Below, piece after piece: positions 9,411-17,920 of a stretch of 38,454 nucleotides of DNA. The notes beneath the pieces are model-generated. The model did no database searches. It was not told the DNA's origin and was given only the letters and a program-made list of their open reading frames with translations. The stretch is from Nitrospirales bacterium (GTDB lineage: Bacteria; Nitrospirota; Nitrospiria; Nitrospirales; UBA8639): positions 1 through 38,454 of the forward strand of contig BQIU01000034.1 of assembly GCA_021603905.1 (NCBI GenBank), given 5' to 3'. The position numbers and the translations under genes are program-made. Every line of letters starts with the position of its first letter. Position 1 is the stretch's first letter.

Positions 9411-9700
9411 ATGTCGGACCCAAGCATCTTTCAAACTTTGCCGCTCTTTCATCGTTTGAACGCGGTGGACCGGGAACAACTCGAAAAGCACACTGTCGAG
9501 CTACTTTGCCAGAAAGATGAATTTATTTTCTGAAGCTCAAAATAGCGCCAAAGGTTTTGCTCTCCATTCCGCAGAGCGACGATTAGCCTCCTTGCTGGTC
9601 AACCTGGCAAAGAGAACGGAAATTCATGAAGTTGAGCACCGGTGAAGATCGACGACGGATCGAATTCTTTACATTCAACGGTACTGAGAATTTTCAATCT
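9411..9700 (+). pseudogene. Decayed Crp/Fnr-family regulator
   Basis: Two fragments of one family are visible. 9411-9533 encodes 40 residues, MSDPSIFQTLPLFHRLNAVD through LLCQKDEFIF, typical of the start of a Crp/Fnr cyclic-nucleotide-binding domain, then hits a TGA. In another frame 9556-9645 encodes FALHSAERRLASLLVNLAKR, typical of the end of the dimerisation helix before the DNA-binding domain, and stops again. Most of the sensor domain is missing and the helix-turn-helix is only faintly suggested around 9680-9720 (TVLRIFNL). A deletion plus frameshift best explains this. The rest of the gap to 9905 shows nothing I can support. Family assignment rests on pattern memory. Confidence 0.55.
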
Positions 9701-9905
9701 GGGCATCGAGATCTCCGTGAGTGAAAAAAATGAGGTATCTTGATGTCTCAATGGAGCAATTCGACTTCTGAGAAACAGATAATGAAGGCGAGTGAATTGT
9801 GGAAGAAAAAAAGACGACGAGAAGTTCTTGTCAGCTGGCGGGCACTAACGTACCCACCGTTCCCTGCGAATTTTTCCTGTTTTCCTGAATAGACCCAACA
9901 TGCCC

Positions 9906-11300
9906 CTATTCGAAATAGTGCTGTTGTACCCACCGACAAGCTCCCTCTATGGTATCAAACTCCCCTCCTAGTTGAGCCTCAAATGCTGCTTTCAAGATAA
10001 CCCCCATTAGAGGACCAGCCTGCACATTCATCGCCAAAAGATGACGACCCATGAGCAATGGCTTTGGAGCTTGAGTGTGGATTTCTAATTTTTGAGCGAC
10101 CTCCAACATCTCTGCCATGTTGCGCGGGAGCTCTTGCGGCAGTGGAGGTCGGCCACTGTGATCGGCTTCGACAAGTCGCGCCAACATTTCTATGTTTTCG
10201 CCTGCCTCATCGAGTGCCACGGCCACACGCCGCACATGCTTAGAAGATCCAACAAAGTCAATATGCGTCAAATGATATCGACAGAGCTGTATGACACGAT
10301 TCCTTAATCCAAGCGGCATCCCCACACTCTGAAGAAAATGTTGAAACGTCTCAACCGTTCCGGCATGGCCATGTGAACGAATACGGTCAGGAAGAACTTC
10401 CGTGGTTTCTGGCTTTCCAAGGTCATGACATAATGCCGAGAAGACCAATACGGCCCGATCTTCCAAACTTAAACCATCTCGTTCGGCAATTCGAGCTGCC
10501 CGGTCGACAACATACAACGTGTGAATCCAAACATCCCCTTCAGGATGAAAACGAGTATCCTGCGGACATTCCTGAAGTGCCGCTAACTCCGGGTATTTTT
10601 GAAGCCACTCGCATTGCTGAAGAAAGTGCAAGCCAGCCGAAGGCCGTTGAGATTGTGCCGCCCACTTGTACCACTCACCCCAAATACGTTCGATCGCCAG
10701 GGTGTCATATTCAGTCACGAGATTTTGACAGCACCGTATGGTCTCTGGTGTCGCCTCTAAGGAAAATCGCCCAGCAAATTGGTGTCCGCGAAGCACTCTG
10801 AGCGGATCTTCCGAAAATTGTTCCCCAACATGACGCAGAATATGATCGTGAAGATCCTGGAAGCCTGAAAAAGGATCAATCAGCTCGCGAGTCATCGGAT
10901 CATAGGCCATGGCATTCACCGTAAAGTCTCGTCGGATCGCAGCGTCTTTGGGAGTCATCGTTGGATCAGAAAAAATGTCAAAAGCCTTATGTCCCAATCC
11001 AGCTTTCGATTCCCTACGCGGAATGGAGACATCGATAGGCCAACCATAAATTTTGAGTACCCCAAATGCTTCCCCAACGACATCAATCTTAAAATAGGTA
11101 CCTAAGAGTTGCTTCAACTTCTCAGGAGCAATGCCATAGACTTCGATATCAAGATCTTTGGAAGAGATACCAAGAATCGCGTCCCGGACACATCCTCCCA
11201 CAAAGAGAGCCCGCCCTCCTGCGCTTCGAACCGCTTGGACAAGGGTTTCCAAGGCCTCCTGCGTCACATCATCTCCGATATGTAAAATCGGTAACTCCAT
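9906..11300 (-). CDS. cca: tRNA nucleotidyltransferase (CCA-adding) with HD domain
   Basis: Adds or repairs the 3' CCA of tRNAs. The N-terminal nucleotidyltransferase domain has GGCVRD (35-40) and DLD (49-51), which bind the metal ions; RRDFTVNAMAYD (about 123-134) is the next family motif. A C-terminal HD phosphohydrolase domain is present with CHDLGKP (H292, D293), as in the E. coli-type multifunctional enzyme, at 464 residues. Some enzymes of this architecture only add A or CC; that cannot be told here. It starts at an ATG with a weak ribosome binding site. The nearby tRNA-Ser gene already encodes CCA, so a repair role is likely for at least that tRNA. Confidence 0.92.
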   Translation of the reverse strand: MELPILHIGDDVTQEALETLVQAVRSAGGRALFVGGCVRDAILGISSKDLDIEVYGIAPEKLKQLLGTYFKIDVVGEAFGVLKIYGWPIDVSIPRRESKAGLGHKAFDIFSDPTMTPKDAAIRRDFTVNAMAYDPMTRELIDPFSGFQDLHDHILRHVGEQFSEDPLRVLRGHQFAGRFSLEATPETIRCCQNLVTEYDTLAIERIWGEWYKWAAQSQRPSAGLHFLQQCEWLQKYPELAALQECPQDTRFHPEGDVWIHTLYVVDRAARIAERDGLSLEDRAVLVFSALCHDLGKPETTEVLPDRIRSHGHAGTVETFQHFLQSVGMPLGLRNRVIQLCRYHLTHIDFVGSSKHVRRVAVALDEAGENIEMLARLVEADHSGRPPLPQELPRNMAEMLEVAQKLEIHTQAPKPLLMGRHLLAMNVQAGPLMGVILKAAFEAQLGGEFDTIEGACRWVQQHYFE

Positions 11301-11382
11301 GTCAGTTCTTCATGTTCGTAGTTAAGCTAATTTTTCCAGGAATACTCTCACCTCGATGAAGTCTCTCCCTTCATATAGTGGC

Positions 11383-11703
11383 TTAAGAAGGATTCGGTGC
11401 CATAAATACCAAGATTCGAAGTCGTTGATCCGTATGGTTGATAACACCATGCTCCTCACCGGCAGGAGCCATCGTCCCCTGCCCTTGCCCAAGCACATGA
11501 CTTTCCCCTCCAATTTGAAACATTCCACTCCCCTCTATGACAAGATAGACTTTGTCTTGGTCGGCATGCACATGACCTTTTTGCTCTTGTTTCGGCTCAA
11601 GACAATACACATCACAAAAAAACCTCATAGATTGAAATACATTGTGTTTTTTCATTTTCTCCAAAGAAAACTCTTGAAAATCATCAAGACTTACAATCTT
11701 CAT
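11383..11703 (-). CDS. Small single-domain cupin protein
   Basis: A 106-residue cupin, a small beta-barrel that usually binds one metal. First cupin motif: GHVHADQDKVYLVIEGSG (residues 43-60) with H44 and H46; the usual glutamate is replaced by Q49/D50. Second motif: PAGEEHGVIN (80-89) with H85. AGGAGGACAGGAGA upstream of the ATG is a strong ribosome binding site. It lies 82 bp upstream of the CCA gene on the same strand and may be co-transcribed with it. The substrate is unknown; such cupins include isomerases, dioxygenases and sensor proteins. Confidence 0.85.
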   Translation of the reverse strand: MKIVSLDDFQEFSLEKMKKHNVFQSMRFFCDVYCLEPKQEQKGHVHADQDKVYLVIEGSGMFQIGGESHVLGQGQGTMAPAGEEHGVINHTDQRLRILVFMAPNPS

Positions 11704-11887
11704 TCTCCTGTCCTCCTTACGTGAAATTTGTCAAGCATGCGTGGCCTTTCGAACGGCTATCAAGCAGCCAGTGAGACCAACTCACCCTAGAGTCTCTCGT
11801 TCGTTTAGGTTGAACCCTCGTCACTATCATGGTAGCCTGAGAGAAAGAATTCGCGTACATCAAACCATCTTGCTACAGACCGCCAGT

Positions 11888-11893
11888 TATAAT
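11888..11893 (+). promoter_or_regulatory. Possible -10 box for the CPHC thioredoxin-fold gene
   Basis: A perfect TATAAT lies 19 bp before the ATG at 11913. The hexamer 17 bp further upstream (CCATCT) is a poor -35, so this is a weak promoter candidate. It would give an mRNA leader of only about a dozen bases that still keeps the AGGAAAGG ribosome binding site. Confidence 0.3.
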
Positions 11894-11912
11894 ATTTAGG
11901 AAAGGTACTCGC

Positions 11913-12548
11913 ATGGACACCGCCCGCTCATCCTTCGCCTGGCTCATCTGTGTCGTCATTTTTTCTCTGACTGTCCCTTTGGCAATTGGGGCAACAAGTA
12001 ACACGATTCAAGGTGAATATGAACTGCTTGATGAACCATCCAAACATGAAAAAGGGAAAGTTATCCTATTTGAATTTGCCGACTTCTATTGCCCGCATTG
12101 CCACATGTTTGAAAAAATTGTCGTCACCAAGCTTGCAGAAGAGTTCGGAGATGAATTCGAAGCTCGACTCATCGGATTTCCAGTCATGCCAGGCAAACTT
12201 CCTACGGCGTTTGAAATGTATGAACAAGCCGTGACGATGGGCAAGGGCCCTGAAATGAAAGATGCATTATTCGGCGCCATTCATGGGAAAAAAATTGAAG
12301 TCTTCGACAAAACCATACGACGATTGTTGCTTGAAAAGCTAGAACTTGATGTTGAAGAATTTGAAAAAGGATTAGCCAGCGGCGTTCCTTATCGAACACT
12401 CGAAAAAGGAAAAGCCTGGGGAGAACGCATTAAAGTCACGCACACACCAACCATTGTGATTGATGGAAATATTCGAGTCGCAAATTTAACGGAAGAAAAT
12501 CTCAAGACCATCATTCAGAGTATTCTCGAACAGGATAAACACTCATAA
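11913..12548 (+). CDS. Exported DsbA-like thiol:disulfide oxidoreductase
   Basis: A 211-residue thioredoxin-fold protein. Residues 1-27 form a signal peptide (hydrophobic stretch, cleavage likely near AIGA), so it acts in the periplasm. The active site is CPHC (C60-C63), as in DsbA, in the context FEFADFYCPHCHMFE; the cis-proline loop is THTP (P179). An inserted helical domain lies between about 95 and 165. It probably introduces or exchanges disulfides in exported proteins. No DsbB partner is in the window. AGGAAAGG gives a good ribosome binding site. A 70-residue hypothetical gene follows 47 bp later and may share the transcript. Confidence 0.88.
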   Translation: MDTARSSFAWLICVVIFSLTVPLAIGATSNTIQGEYELLDEPSKHEKGKVILFEFADFYCPHCHMFEKIVVTKLAEEFGDEFEARLIGFPVMPGKLPTAFEMYEQAVTMGKGPEMKDALFGAIHGKKIEVFDKTIRRLLLEKLELDVEEFEKGLASGVPYRTLEKGKAWGERIKVTHTPTIVIDGNIRVANLTEENLKTIIQSILEQDKHS

Positions 12549-12595
12549 CAACACCTTCGTCAACCTATTCGTATTCAAGAAAAAGGATGCAGCAC

Positions 12596-12808
12596 ATGGG
12601 AAAAAAAAGCAAATCAGACCTACCATTTCCAGAAATGAACGATTTGGTCGCCGGCATGGAAGATCTTATGCGAGACGAGAATGGGCAACCGTTGACTCCA
12701 GATCACCCTCAATATAAAAAACTTTCTGCACTGATGGAAACTATGGTGAATACCATGAACGATAAGAATAATGAAACCACATTCAAAGGTCCACAAGGTC
12801 AGGCATAA
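12596..12808 (+). CDS. Small hypothetical protein
   Basis: A 70-residue soluble, hydrophilic protein, probably helical, rich in M, D, N and K, with no signal peptide and no cysteine. I chose the ATG at 12596 because AAGGA lies eight bases upstream; the ATG at 12587 overlaps that site. It runs in the same direction 47 bp after the DsbA-like gene. The sequence MNDLVAGMEDLMRDENGQPL is not one I recognise. Its clean frame, ribosome binding site and codon use suggest it is real. Confidence 0.55.
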   Translation: MGKKSKSDLPFPEMNDLVAGMEDLMRDENGQPLTPDHPQYKKLSALMETMVNTMNDKNNETTFKGPQGQA

Positions 12809-13086
12809 ATGTTCACGCCGCCCAGCCCTATTCCTCATAGAGCGCACCGGTAACCCTCGGAACACACATACTAACCAACAAGATGAGTGGGCGATCATAG
12901 ATTGTCCTACAACAAGACCCGTGAACATTTGGCCATCACCCTACTCACAGTTCACCACCTCGTATGAACATTGTGTTTGTTCGCCCATGAAGTCGAAAAA
13001 GTGACACACAGAGAGGGTTTCATCGTGTAGATTGACAAATCGCCTTATAACAACTAAAACATCACCAGTCGGAACACAGACAATGC

Positions 13087-13178
13087 GGAGAGGTGGGTGA
13101 GTCTGGCTGAAACCAACGGTTTGCTAAACCGTCGTAGGGTAAAACCTACCGCGGGTTCAAATCCCGCCCTCTCCGCCA
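13087..13178 (+). tRNA. tRNA-Ser (anticodon GCU), CCA encoded
   Basis: The acceptor stem pairs GGAGAGG (13087-13093) perfectly with CCTCTCC (13168-13174); then come discriminator G and CCA (13176-13178). The anticodon stem ACGGT/ACCGT encloses the loop TTGCTAA with GCT at 13123-13125, reading AGC/AGU serine codons. The long variable arm (GTAGGGT AAAA CCTAC) is typical of class II tRNA-Ser, and the T arm contains GGTTCAAATCC. No integrase or duplicated 3' end is seen nearby. Confidence 0.97.
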
Positions 13179-13332
13179 GCCTTCGCATAGCTTCGTCCCG
13201 CAGGCCAGCTGTTTGGGGCAAGGATCTGTCGAGAGCACCATTCCAAATCTCAGTTGCCATAATTTCCATACGGTCAATACTATCTCTGACCAAACGTTCT
13301 GATCACATCAAAACTTTATAACCGTCATCGTT

Positions 13333-14394
13333 ATGCGTGAACATCGCTGGGAAACAATAGCGCCCCTCTCTTTTGATGAGGTCTTGCAGACCACTCAACA
13401 ATTGAAACAGGCTGGACTCACCCCTGCCCATACCGAAAAAGATATTATTTGCTATATCGAAGAGTGGAAGGTTTCTGGACCACAGGGCATTCAAGCACTT
13501 GCCCCTTGGCCATTAGAAGACATCACACTGATTCACATTTTGGATCAATGGGAAGGAGACTTCTTCCTACTGGCAGGGCAATATCACACCGTTGTTCAAC
13601 AATACCAATCCGTGAACACCTATTGCTCAATCTGTCATCCCTGGCGCATTGAAGAACACATGGTGACCTTACGACCTGATGCCATGCTCTGGTTGGGTTT
13701 TCGACATGCCCATTCCTTTATCCGAGTCCGTGTGCACACGACGGAAATCATCGCACCCGGCGAAACATGGGCTGATCATCAACGCCCTTTGTGGTTAACC
13801 GAACGTCAAGCCGCGTTTCAGTCCGCGATCAAAACACTCGACCTTCCATTGGAAGCCGTTGTCGACCAGATACAGGTCCGCCTCCAAACCCCTCGTCAGG
13901 ACACACCACTATTTTGTTCATGGCCGGATGCCTTTGGACCATGCCAATTTGAATTAAACTCCCCTGACGTCTTTGAATTTCTTGTTCCGGCCAGCCAACT
14001 CGCGGCAACATGGCAAGGGAAACCCCAATCGGTACGAGCCTATCTCACCGGATTCACTGAAGAACAGTTAATTCACTTTGACTCATTTGATGCATCGAAA
14101 CGATCAGTGTACCGATGTTCCGTCCATTGCGTCATGAATGAACTCCCTGAACTCCTGACCACTCTCGGAGAGACCGGTCGTCTATATTCAACGCTCTGCG
14201 AATTTCAAACGTCCACGATTCTCCCAAACGGACATGATTCAGCCGCCATTATCGGTATTGTCGGCCATCAAGGAACATTTCAAATCGAAGTTCGGTTAAA
14301 TCGATACCCAGTCAGTGCGCAAGACACCACGGATTGGTTGGAATCTGTCATCGGCAGACCTGTGACCTACTCCCCTCTCTCAGCATTTCCATAG
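13333..14394 (+). CDS. Hypothetical protein of 353 residues
   Basis: A long clean frame whose product I do not recognise. It has no signal peptide or membrane helices and is fairly rich in W, H and Q. Three parts alternate beta-rich stretches with short helices: 1-60, 60-160 (containing YCSICHPW at 97-104) and 160-353. The C-terminal part (SAAIIGIVGHQGTFQIEVRL) looks like a small alpha/beta domain. The CxxCH match is unlikely to bind heme c because nothing directs the protein to the periplasm. No clear ribosome binding site precedes the ATG. It lies between the tRNA-Ser gene and the end of the LPS cluster, which runs the other way. Confidence 0.75.
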   Translation: MREHRWETIAPLSFDEVLQTTQQLKQAGLTPAHTEKDIICYIEEWKVSGPQGIQALAPWPLEDITLIHILDQWEGDFFLLAGQYHTVVQQYQSVNTYCSICHPWRIEEHMVTLRPDAMLWLGFRHAHSFIRVRVHTTEIIAPGETWADHQRPLWLTERQAAFQSAIKTLDLPLEAVVDQIQVRLQTPRQDTPLFCSWPDAFGPCQFELNSPDVFEFLVPASQLAATWQGKPQSVRAYLTGFTEEQLIHFDSFDASKRSVYRCSVHCVMNELPELLTTLGETGRLYSTLCEFQTSTILPNGHDSAAIIGIVGHQGTFQIEVRLNRYPVSAQDTTDWLESVIGRPVTYSPLSAFP

Positions 14395-14463
14395 AGAAGA
14401 CAAAAGCTGCATAGCACAAATGGCGATGAAGATGGATGCCTATAAATCGTTCTCACCCATAAT

Positions 14464-15483
14464 CTATGACTTCGCAGGCTTCACTTCTTGAAGAAGCTTA
14501 AGCGCCGCCTCATACACTTCATCAACGGAAATTAGTTTCATGCAGCTCTCTTCGCCGCGAAAACAGCCTGGATGAAAACACGCTCGGCAATCCAGCCCCT
14601 TATAGATAACCGTCGTCATGCTTCCTCTTGGCCCCCACGTTTCAGGGTTCGTTGGCCCGAACAAACCCAGTACGGGACATTCGACGGCGGAAGCCATATG
14701 CATCAGCCCCGTATCATTACCAATGAACAATTCAGCTTTTTGCATGAGTGCCGCTAATACCAAGAGCGGCGTTTTCCCCACAAGCGAAAAGATTCGTGTT
14801 TTGGCAACTTCTTGAATCTTCGTGGCAACTTCCTGGTCTCGATCATCCCCAACAAGAATAATCGACAGGGAGTTTTCAGCCAACCGATCACATAAACTGG
14901 CAAATCGTTCAAACGGCCAGGCTTTAAACCAATATCGTGCCGTCGGATGAACCATCACCCAACGACGACCAAGAAGCCCCAGCTCATCTAATCTGGCCTG
15001 AGCACGAGCCGTTTGTTCTGATCCGACAAACACCTCAGGCTTTTGAACAACAGAAGGTGCATCAACAAACGTAAGGGCTTGAGTGTGATATTCCACCATG
15101 TGACGACTCGCAATTCCGGATGAAATACAATGGGAGTACAATTTCCCTCTCCATCGGTTTTCGCTATTGAAGCCAATGCGTCGAGATGCGCCAGAAATCC
15201 AAGTCAGAAATGCTGAACGATCCCCATCAGTCAAATCAATCACGCAATCAAACTGTCGCCTACGCAATTCCAGCCAGAATTGAATTTGTTCAACAAGGCT
15301 GCCCCGAGCCATCACCAATACGTCATTGACATGCGGATTATGCTGAAGAACCTCTTGCGTACCTGGATTGACAAGACAAACCAAGCTTGCATGAGGAAAT
15401 TGCTGCCGCAATATTGAGAGGACTGGAGTCGAGAGCACCACATCCCCGATATACCGCAATTTAATAATAAGAATATTGTTCAT
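14464..15483 (-). CDS. Family 9 glycosyltransferase (heptosyltransferase-like, WaaQ type)
   Basis: Predicted LPS core glycosyltransferase using an ADP-heptose-like donor at the inner face of the inner membrane. It begins with the family 9 opening ILIIKLRYIGDVVLSTP and has the C-terminal donor-binding segment FIGNDTGLMHMASAVECPVLGLFGPTNPETWGP and the closing CRACFHPGC...C cluster common in this family. The ATG at 15483 (339 residues) fits the family; a GTG ten codons upstream is possible. It is the last gene of the minus-strand cluster, 81 bp behind another family 9 enzyme. Resemblance is closest to heptosyltransferase III (WaaQ); acceptor unknown. Confidence 0.88.
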   Translation of the reverse strand: MNNILIIKLRYIGDVVLSTPVLSILRQQFPHASLVCLVNPGTQEVLQHNPHVNDVLVMARGSLVEQIQFWLELRRRQFDCVIDLTDGDRSAFLTWISGASRRIGFNSENRWRGKLYSHCISSGIASRHMVEYHTQALTFVDAPSVVQKPEVFVGSEQTARAQARLDELGLLGRRWVMVHPTARYWFKAWPFERFASLCDRLAENSLSIILVGDDRDQEVATKIQEVAKTRIFSLVGKTPLLVLAALMQKAELFIGNDTGLMHMASAVECPVLGLFGPTNPETWGPRGSMTTVIYKGLDCRACFHPGCFRGEESCMKLISVDEVYEAALKLLQEVKPAKS

Positions 15484-15564
15484 CAATTGTAGCTTCCAAA
15501 GCTTGTCCAACACGAAAAGAAGAGAAAGCGAGGAACGCCAATACTTGACAACAACACAGGTAAG

Positions 15565-16632
15565 CTAGACATGCCAGTCGCTCATGACTTGAAACACGGC
15601 GTCCTTTACATCCTGAACTGAGATTTCCAATAATTGCTGATAATCTTGTTCATAATCCACCTTTTGCCAATACGCGCCCTCTCTTCTTCCTTTGGTCACC
15701 ATCATCGCTCGATTTCCCCAGGGCGCATATTGAACGGTATCAGCCTCGCCATAGAGACCGATCACGTGAGGTTTCGGTAATGCTGAGGCAATATGCATCG
15801 GCCCTGTGACATTTGAAATGACTAAATCAAATTCCGCTAATACGGCAATCAACTCACGGAGACTCGTCTGGCCAGATAGATCCAACGGTGGCTCGTTCAT
15901 CAACTCAGAAATTCGTTGACAGATACCACGATCATCAGCACCTCCGACCAAGACAATCCGGACATGATAGTGCTCGACGAGAAAGTCTGCCAATTGAGCA
16001 AACCGATCTAACGGCCACATTCGCCACGGTGATCCGGCTCCCGGCACAAGACCGACTATTCGTTCGGCTGTCGTCTGTCCATTTGCAAGCAACGACAAGG
16101 CACGCTGCGATTCATCGGAAGTCAGGAAAAGCTCTAATGGCGGCGCTTGGTAAAAGTCCATACTTCCCACCAGCGAGTGGACTAAGGCCAATTTTTGTTC
16201 AGTGAGATGTCGATCGTCACGCGGCATCGCCACAGAATGACTGTAGAGAAAGCCACGTACCCTATTTCGAGACTCTTCACCATACCGACGAGAGGCCCCG
16301 GATAACCATGCGAGCATGGCACTTCTTGGCCCGCTAAATAAATCAACAACCGTATCAAATTGTTCATGCCGAATGTCAGCAATGCACTGCAGCCATTGCT
16401 TGAATTGTGTCGTTTTTGATAACCGTCTCGCGGCACGTCGATCAATCTCAATCACTCGATCGAGGTGTGGGTTGTGATGAAGAATCTTTGCACTCTGTCC
16501 ATCGGCAAGTGCCGCAAGATAGACATCGGGGTAAGCCAGTCGAAGTTGTCGAATAATGGGTGTGATGAGCACTACATCACCGATCGCTCGTATCGCCAGG
16601 AGTAAGAGTCGTGTAGGCGCTTCGCTAGACAT
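15565..16632 (-). CDS. Family 9 glycosyltransferase (heptosyltransferase-like)
   Basis: A 355-residue relative of the ADP-heptose:LPS heptosyltransferases. N-terminal RLLLLAIRAIGDVVLITP and C-terminal VISNVTGPMHIASALPKPHVIGLYG mark the acceptor and donor sides. Unlike its neighbours it lacks the CRxC...C cluster near the end. The ATG at 16632 gives the usual start; a TTG ten codons upstream is also open. It probably adds a heptose or related sugar to the outer part of the core. It lies 61 bp behind a family 4 glycosyltransferase. Confidence 0.85.
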   Translation of the reverse strand: MSSEAPTRLLLLAIRAIGDVVLITPIIRQLRLAYPDVYLAALADGQSAKILHHNPHLDRVIEIDRRAARRLSKTTQFKQWLQCIADIRHEQFDTVVDLFSGPRSAMLAWLSGASRRYGEESRNRVRGFLYSHSVAMPRDDRHLTEQKLALVHSLVGSMDFYQAPPLELFLTSDESQRALSLLANGQTTAERIVGLVPGAGSPWRMWPLDRFAQLADFLVEHYHVRIVLVGGADDRGICQRISELMNEPPLDLSGQTSLRELIAVLAEFDLVISNVTGPMHIASALPKPHVIGLYGEADTVQYAPWGNRAMMVTKGRREGAYWQKVDYEQDYQQLLEISVQDVKDAVFQVMSDWHV

Positions 16633-16693
16633 GGAGGAATGACTCTCGTTGATTACGGCCAACTCGCTTTCTTCGTTCTCAGCTCACACATAA

Positions 16694-17788
16694 TCAGTTA
16701 CCTGCAACTCGTTCATAGAGTTGGACTGTTTGCGTTGCCGTTTGCTCCCAAGAAAACTGTTTGGCCCGCTGGAGGCCGGCATTCCGCATGCGGTGTTGAA
16801 GGCTTGGATCCGTCAGAACCTGTTTCATCGCGTGCTCCAGGGCGGCAACATCCATAGGACTAACCATCATCGCGGCATCACCCACCACTTCGGGCAATGA
16901 AGACGTATTTGAACACACAACGGGACAACCACAGGCCATCGCCTCGAGAACCGGCAACCCGAAGCCTTCATAAAGAGAAGGAAAAACAAAGAGTGACGCA
17001 TGCTGGTAATACCGTATCAATTGCTGATCTGATACCATTCCGGCAAATACTATCTGCTTTTCGATTCCTTTCTGCTTGACAAATAGCGGAAGGTCTCCTT
17101 GCTTTTTGATATCTCCAACAAAAATTAATTGATGAGAATGCCGAACATCCTCCGGCAGCAATGAAAAGGCATGTATAAGGGACTGAATATTTTTAGTTGG
17201 ATCAGCCCCTGCCACACACAAGACGTAAGGAATCATCGCTTGCGCTTGAGTCACTTCTGTTGATGGAGGGAGAAAAAGACCATGCTCGACACCTTGTGGA
17301 ATCACCGTGATCTGCTCATGAGGAATACCAAGATATTCGACAATATCTCTCCGTGAACATTCTGACACCGTAATAATATGATCGATGTTTTCTAAAGGAC
17401 GTGGAATACACAAACGTTTAATATGTCCATACAGATTGAAATGTTTTGTAGGTTTCGGATACAACAACGGCTTGACGTCGTGAATCGTGACGACAAACTT
17501 TCCACGCTTGATCGCAAGGCAAGAATCATAAGGAAAATGCAAAAGATCATAATTTCCCACACTCATCGTTGCGGTTTGCTCCCAAAACCGTCTCTTAAAT
17601 AGAGGGTAACGACAGAACCGATACCGAACGTTGGAATAGTCGGGGAAATTTAAATCCTTGACGGGTACGAGAACTTCATATTCATTTGTCTGATCAACAC
17701 GACCAAGACCTTCAATGAGATTACGCGTGTACCGCCCCAGACCAACATTAAAATTTTTCAAATGCCAGGCAGCAATCACAATTTTCAT
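16694..17788 (-). CDS. Family 4 glycosyltransferase
   Basis: A 364-residue GT-B enzyme. The N-terminal half begins [28 protein letters not shown], a glycine-rich acceptor loop. The C-terminal half has the family 4 donor motif [20 protein letters not shown] with both glutamates of the E-x7-E pattern. It likely adds a hexose from a nucleotide sugar to the LPS core or another surface glycan. A 132-bp gap precedes it, one of the larger gaps in this part of the cluster, and that gap holds a hairpin (17853-17874). Donor and acceptor are unknown. Confidence 0.87.
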   Translation of the reverse strand: MKIVIAAWHLKNFNVGLGRYTRNLIEGLGRVDQTNEYEVLVPVKDLNFPDYSNVRYRFCRYPLFKRRFWEQTATMSVGNYDLLHFPYDSCLAIKRGKFVVTIHDVKPLLYPKPTKHFNLYGHIKRLCIPRPLENIDHIITVSECSRRDIVEYLGIPHEQITVIPQGVEHGLFLPPSTEVTQAQAMIPYVLCVAGADPTKNIQSLIHAFSLLPEDVRHSHQLIFVGDIKKQGDLPLFVKQKGIEKQIVFAGMVSDQQLIRYYQHASLFVFPSLYEGFGLPVLEAMACGCPVVCSNTSSLPEVVGDAAMMVSPMDVAALEHAMKQVLTDPSLQHRMRNAGLQRAKQFSWEQTATQTVQLYERVAGN

Positions 17789-17852
17789 GCCATAGCGAAT
17801 CCAATTAACTTCCAGTTGGATGATTGAGACGACCTCAACGTCATACGACGGC

Positions 17853-17874
17853 TCAAGTATAAGTTGATACTTGA
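17853..17874. repeat. Inverted repeat between two glycosyltransferase genes
   Basis: TCAAGTAT and ATACTTGA form 8-bp perfect arms around a 6-base loop. No T run follows on the minus strand, so it is not a standard terminator. It lies 65 bp before the family 4 glycosyltransferase start and could be a regulator site or an mRNA hairpin. A second small inverted repeat, TGGGT-T-ACCCA, is at 17890-17900. Confidence 0.4.
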
Positions 17875-17920
17875 AACGGCTATAAGAATTGGGTTACCCA
17901 GCGTTTCAACCGAATCGCTT

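Noticed and set aside
9748-9939. 63-codon minus-strand frame at the end of the CCA gene
   Set aside because: It overlaps the end of the CCA gene in another frame and resembles nothing; codon use is not gene-like.
10373-10801. 142-codon plus-strand frame
   Set aside because: It lies wholly inside the CCA-adding enzyme gene on the opposite strand, whose motifs are unmistakable.
3846-11882. 13-base repeat CTTGCTACAGACC near 3846 and 11870
   Set aside because: Several 13-base repeats are expected by chance in a window of this size, and the flanks differ.
13087-13178. tRNA-Ser as an integration site of a genomic island
   Set aside because: No integrase, no repeated tRNA 3' end and no change of gene content typical of an island is seen on either side.
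13621-13645. CxxCH heme-binding motif (YCSICHPW) in the 353-residue protein
   Set aside because: The protein has no signal peptide, so it would not meet the periplasmic cytochrome c maturation system; a single match is expected by chance.
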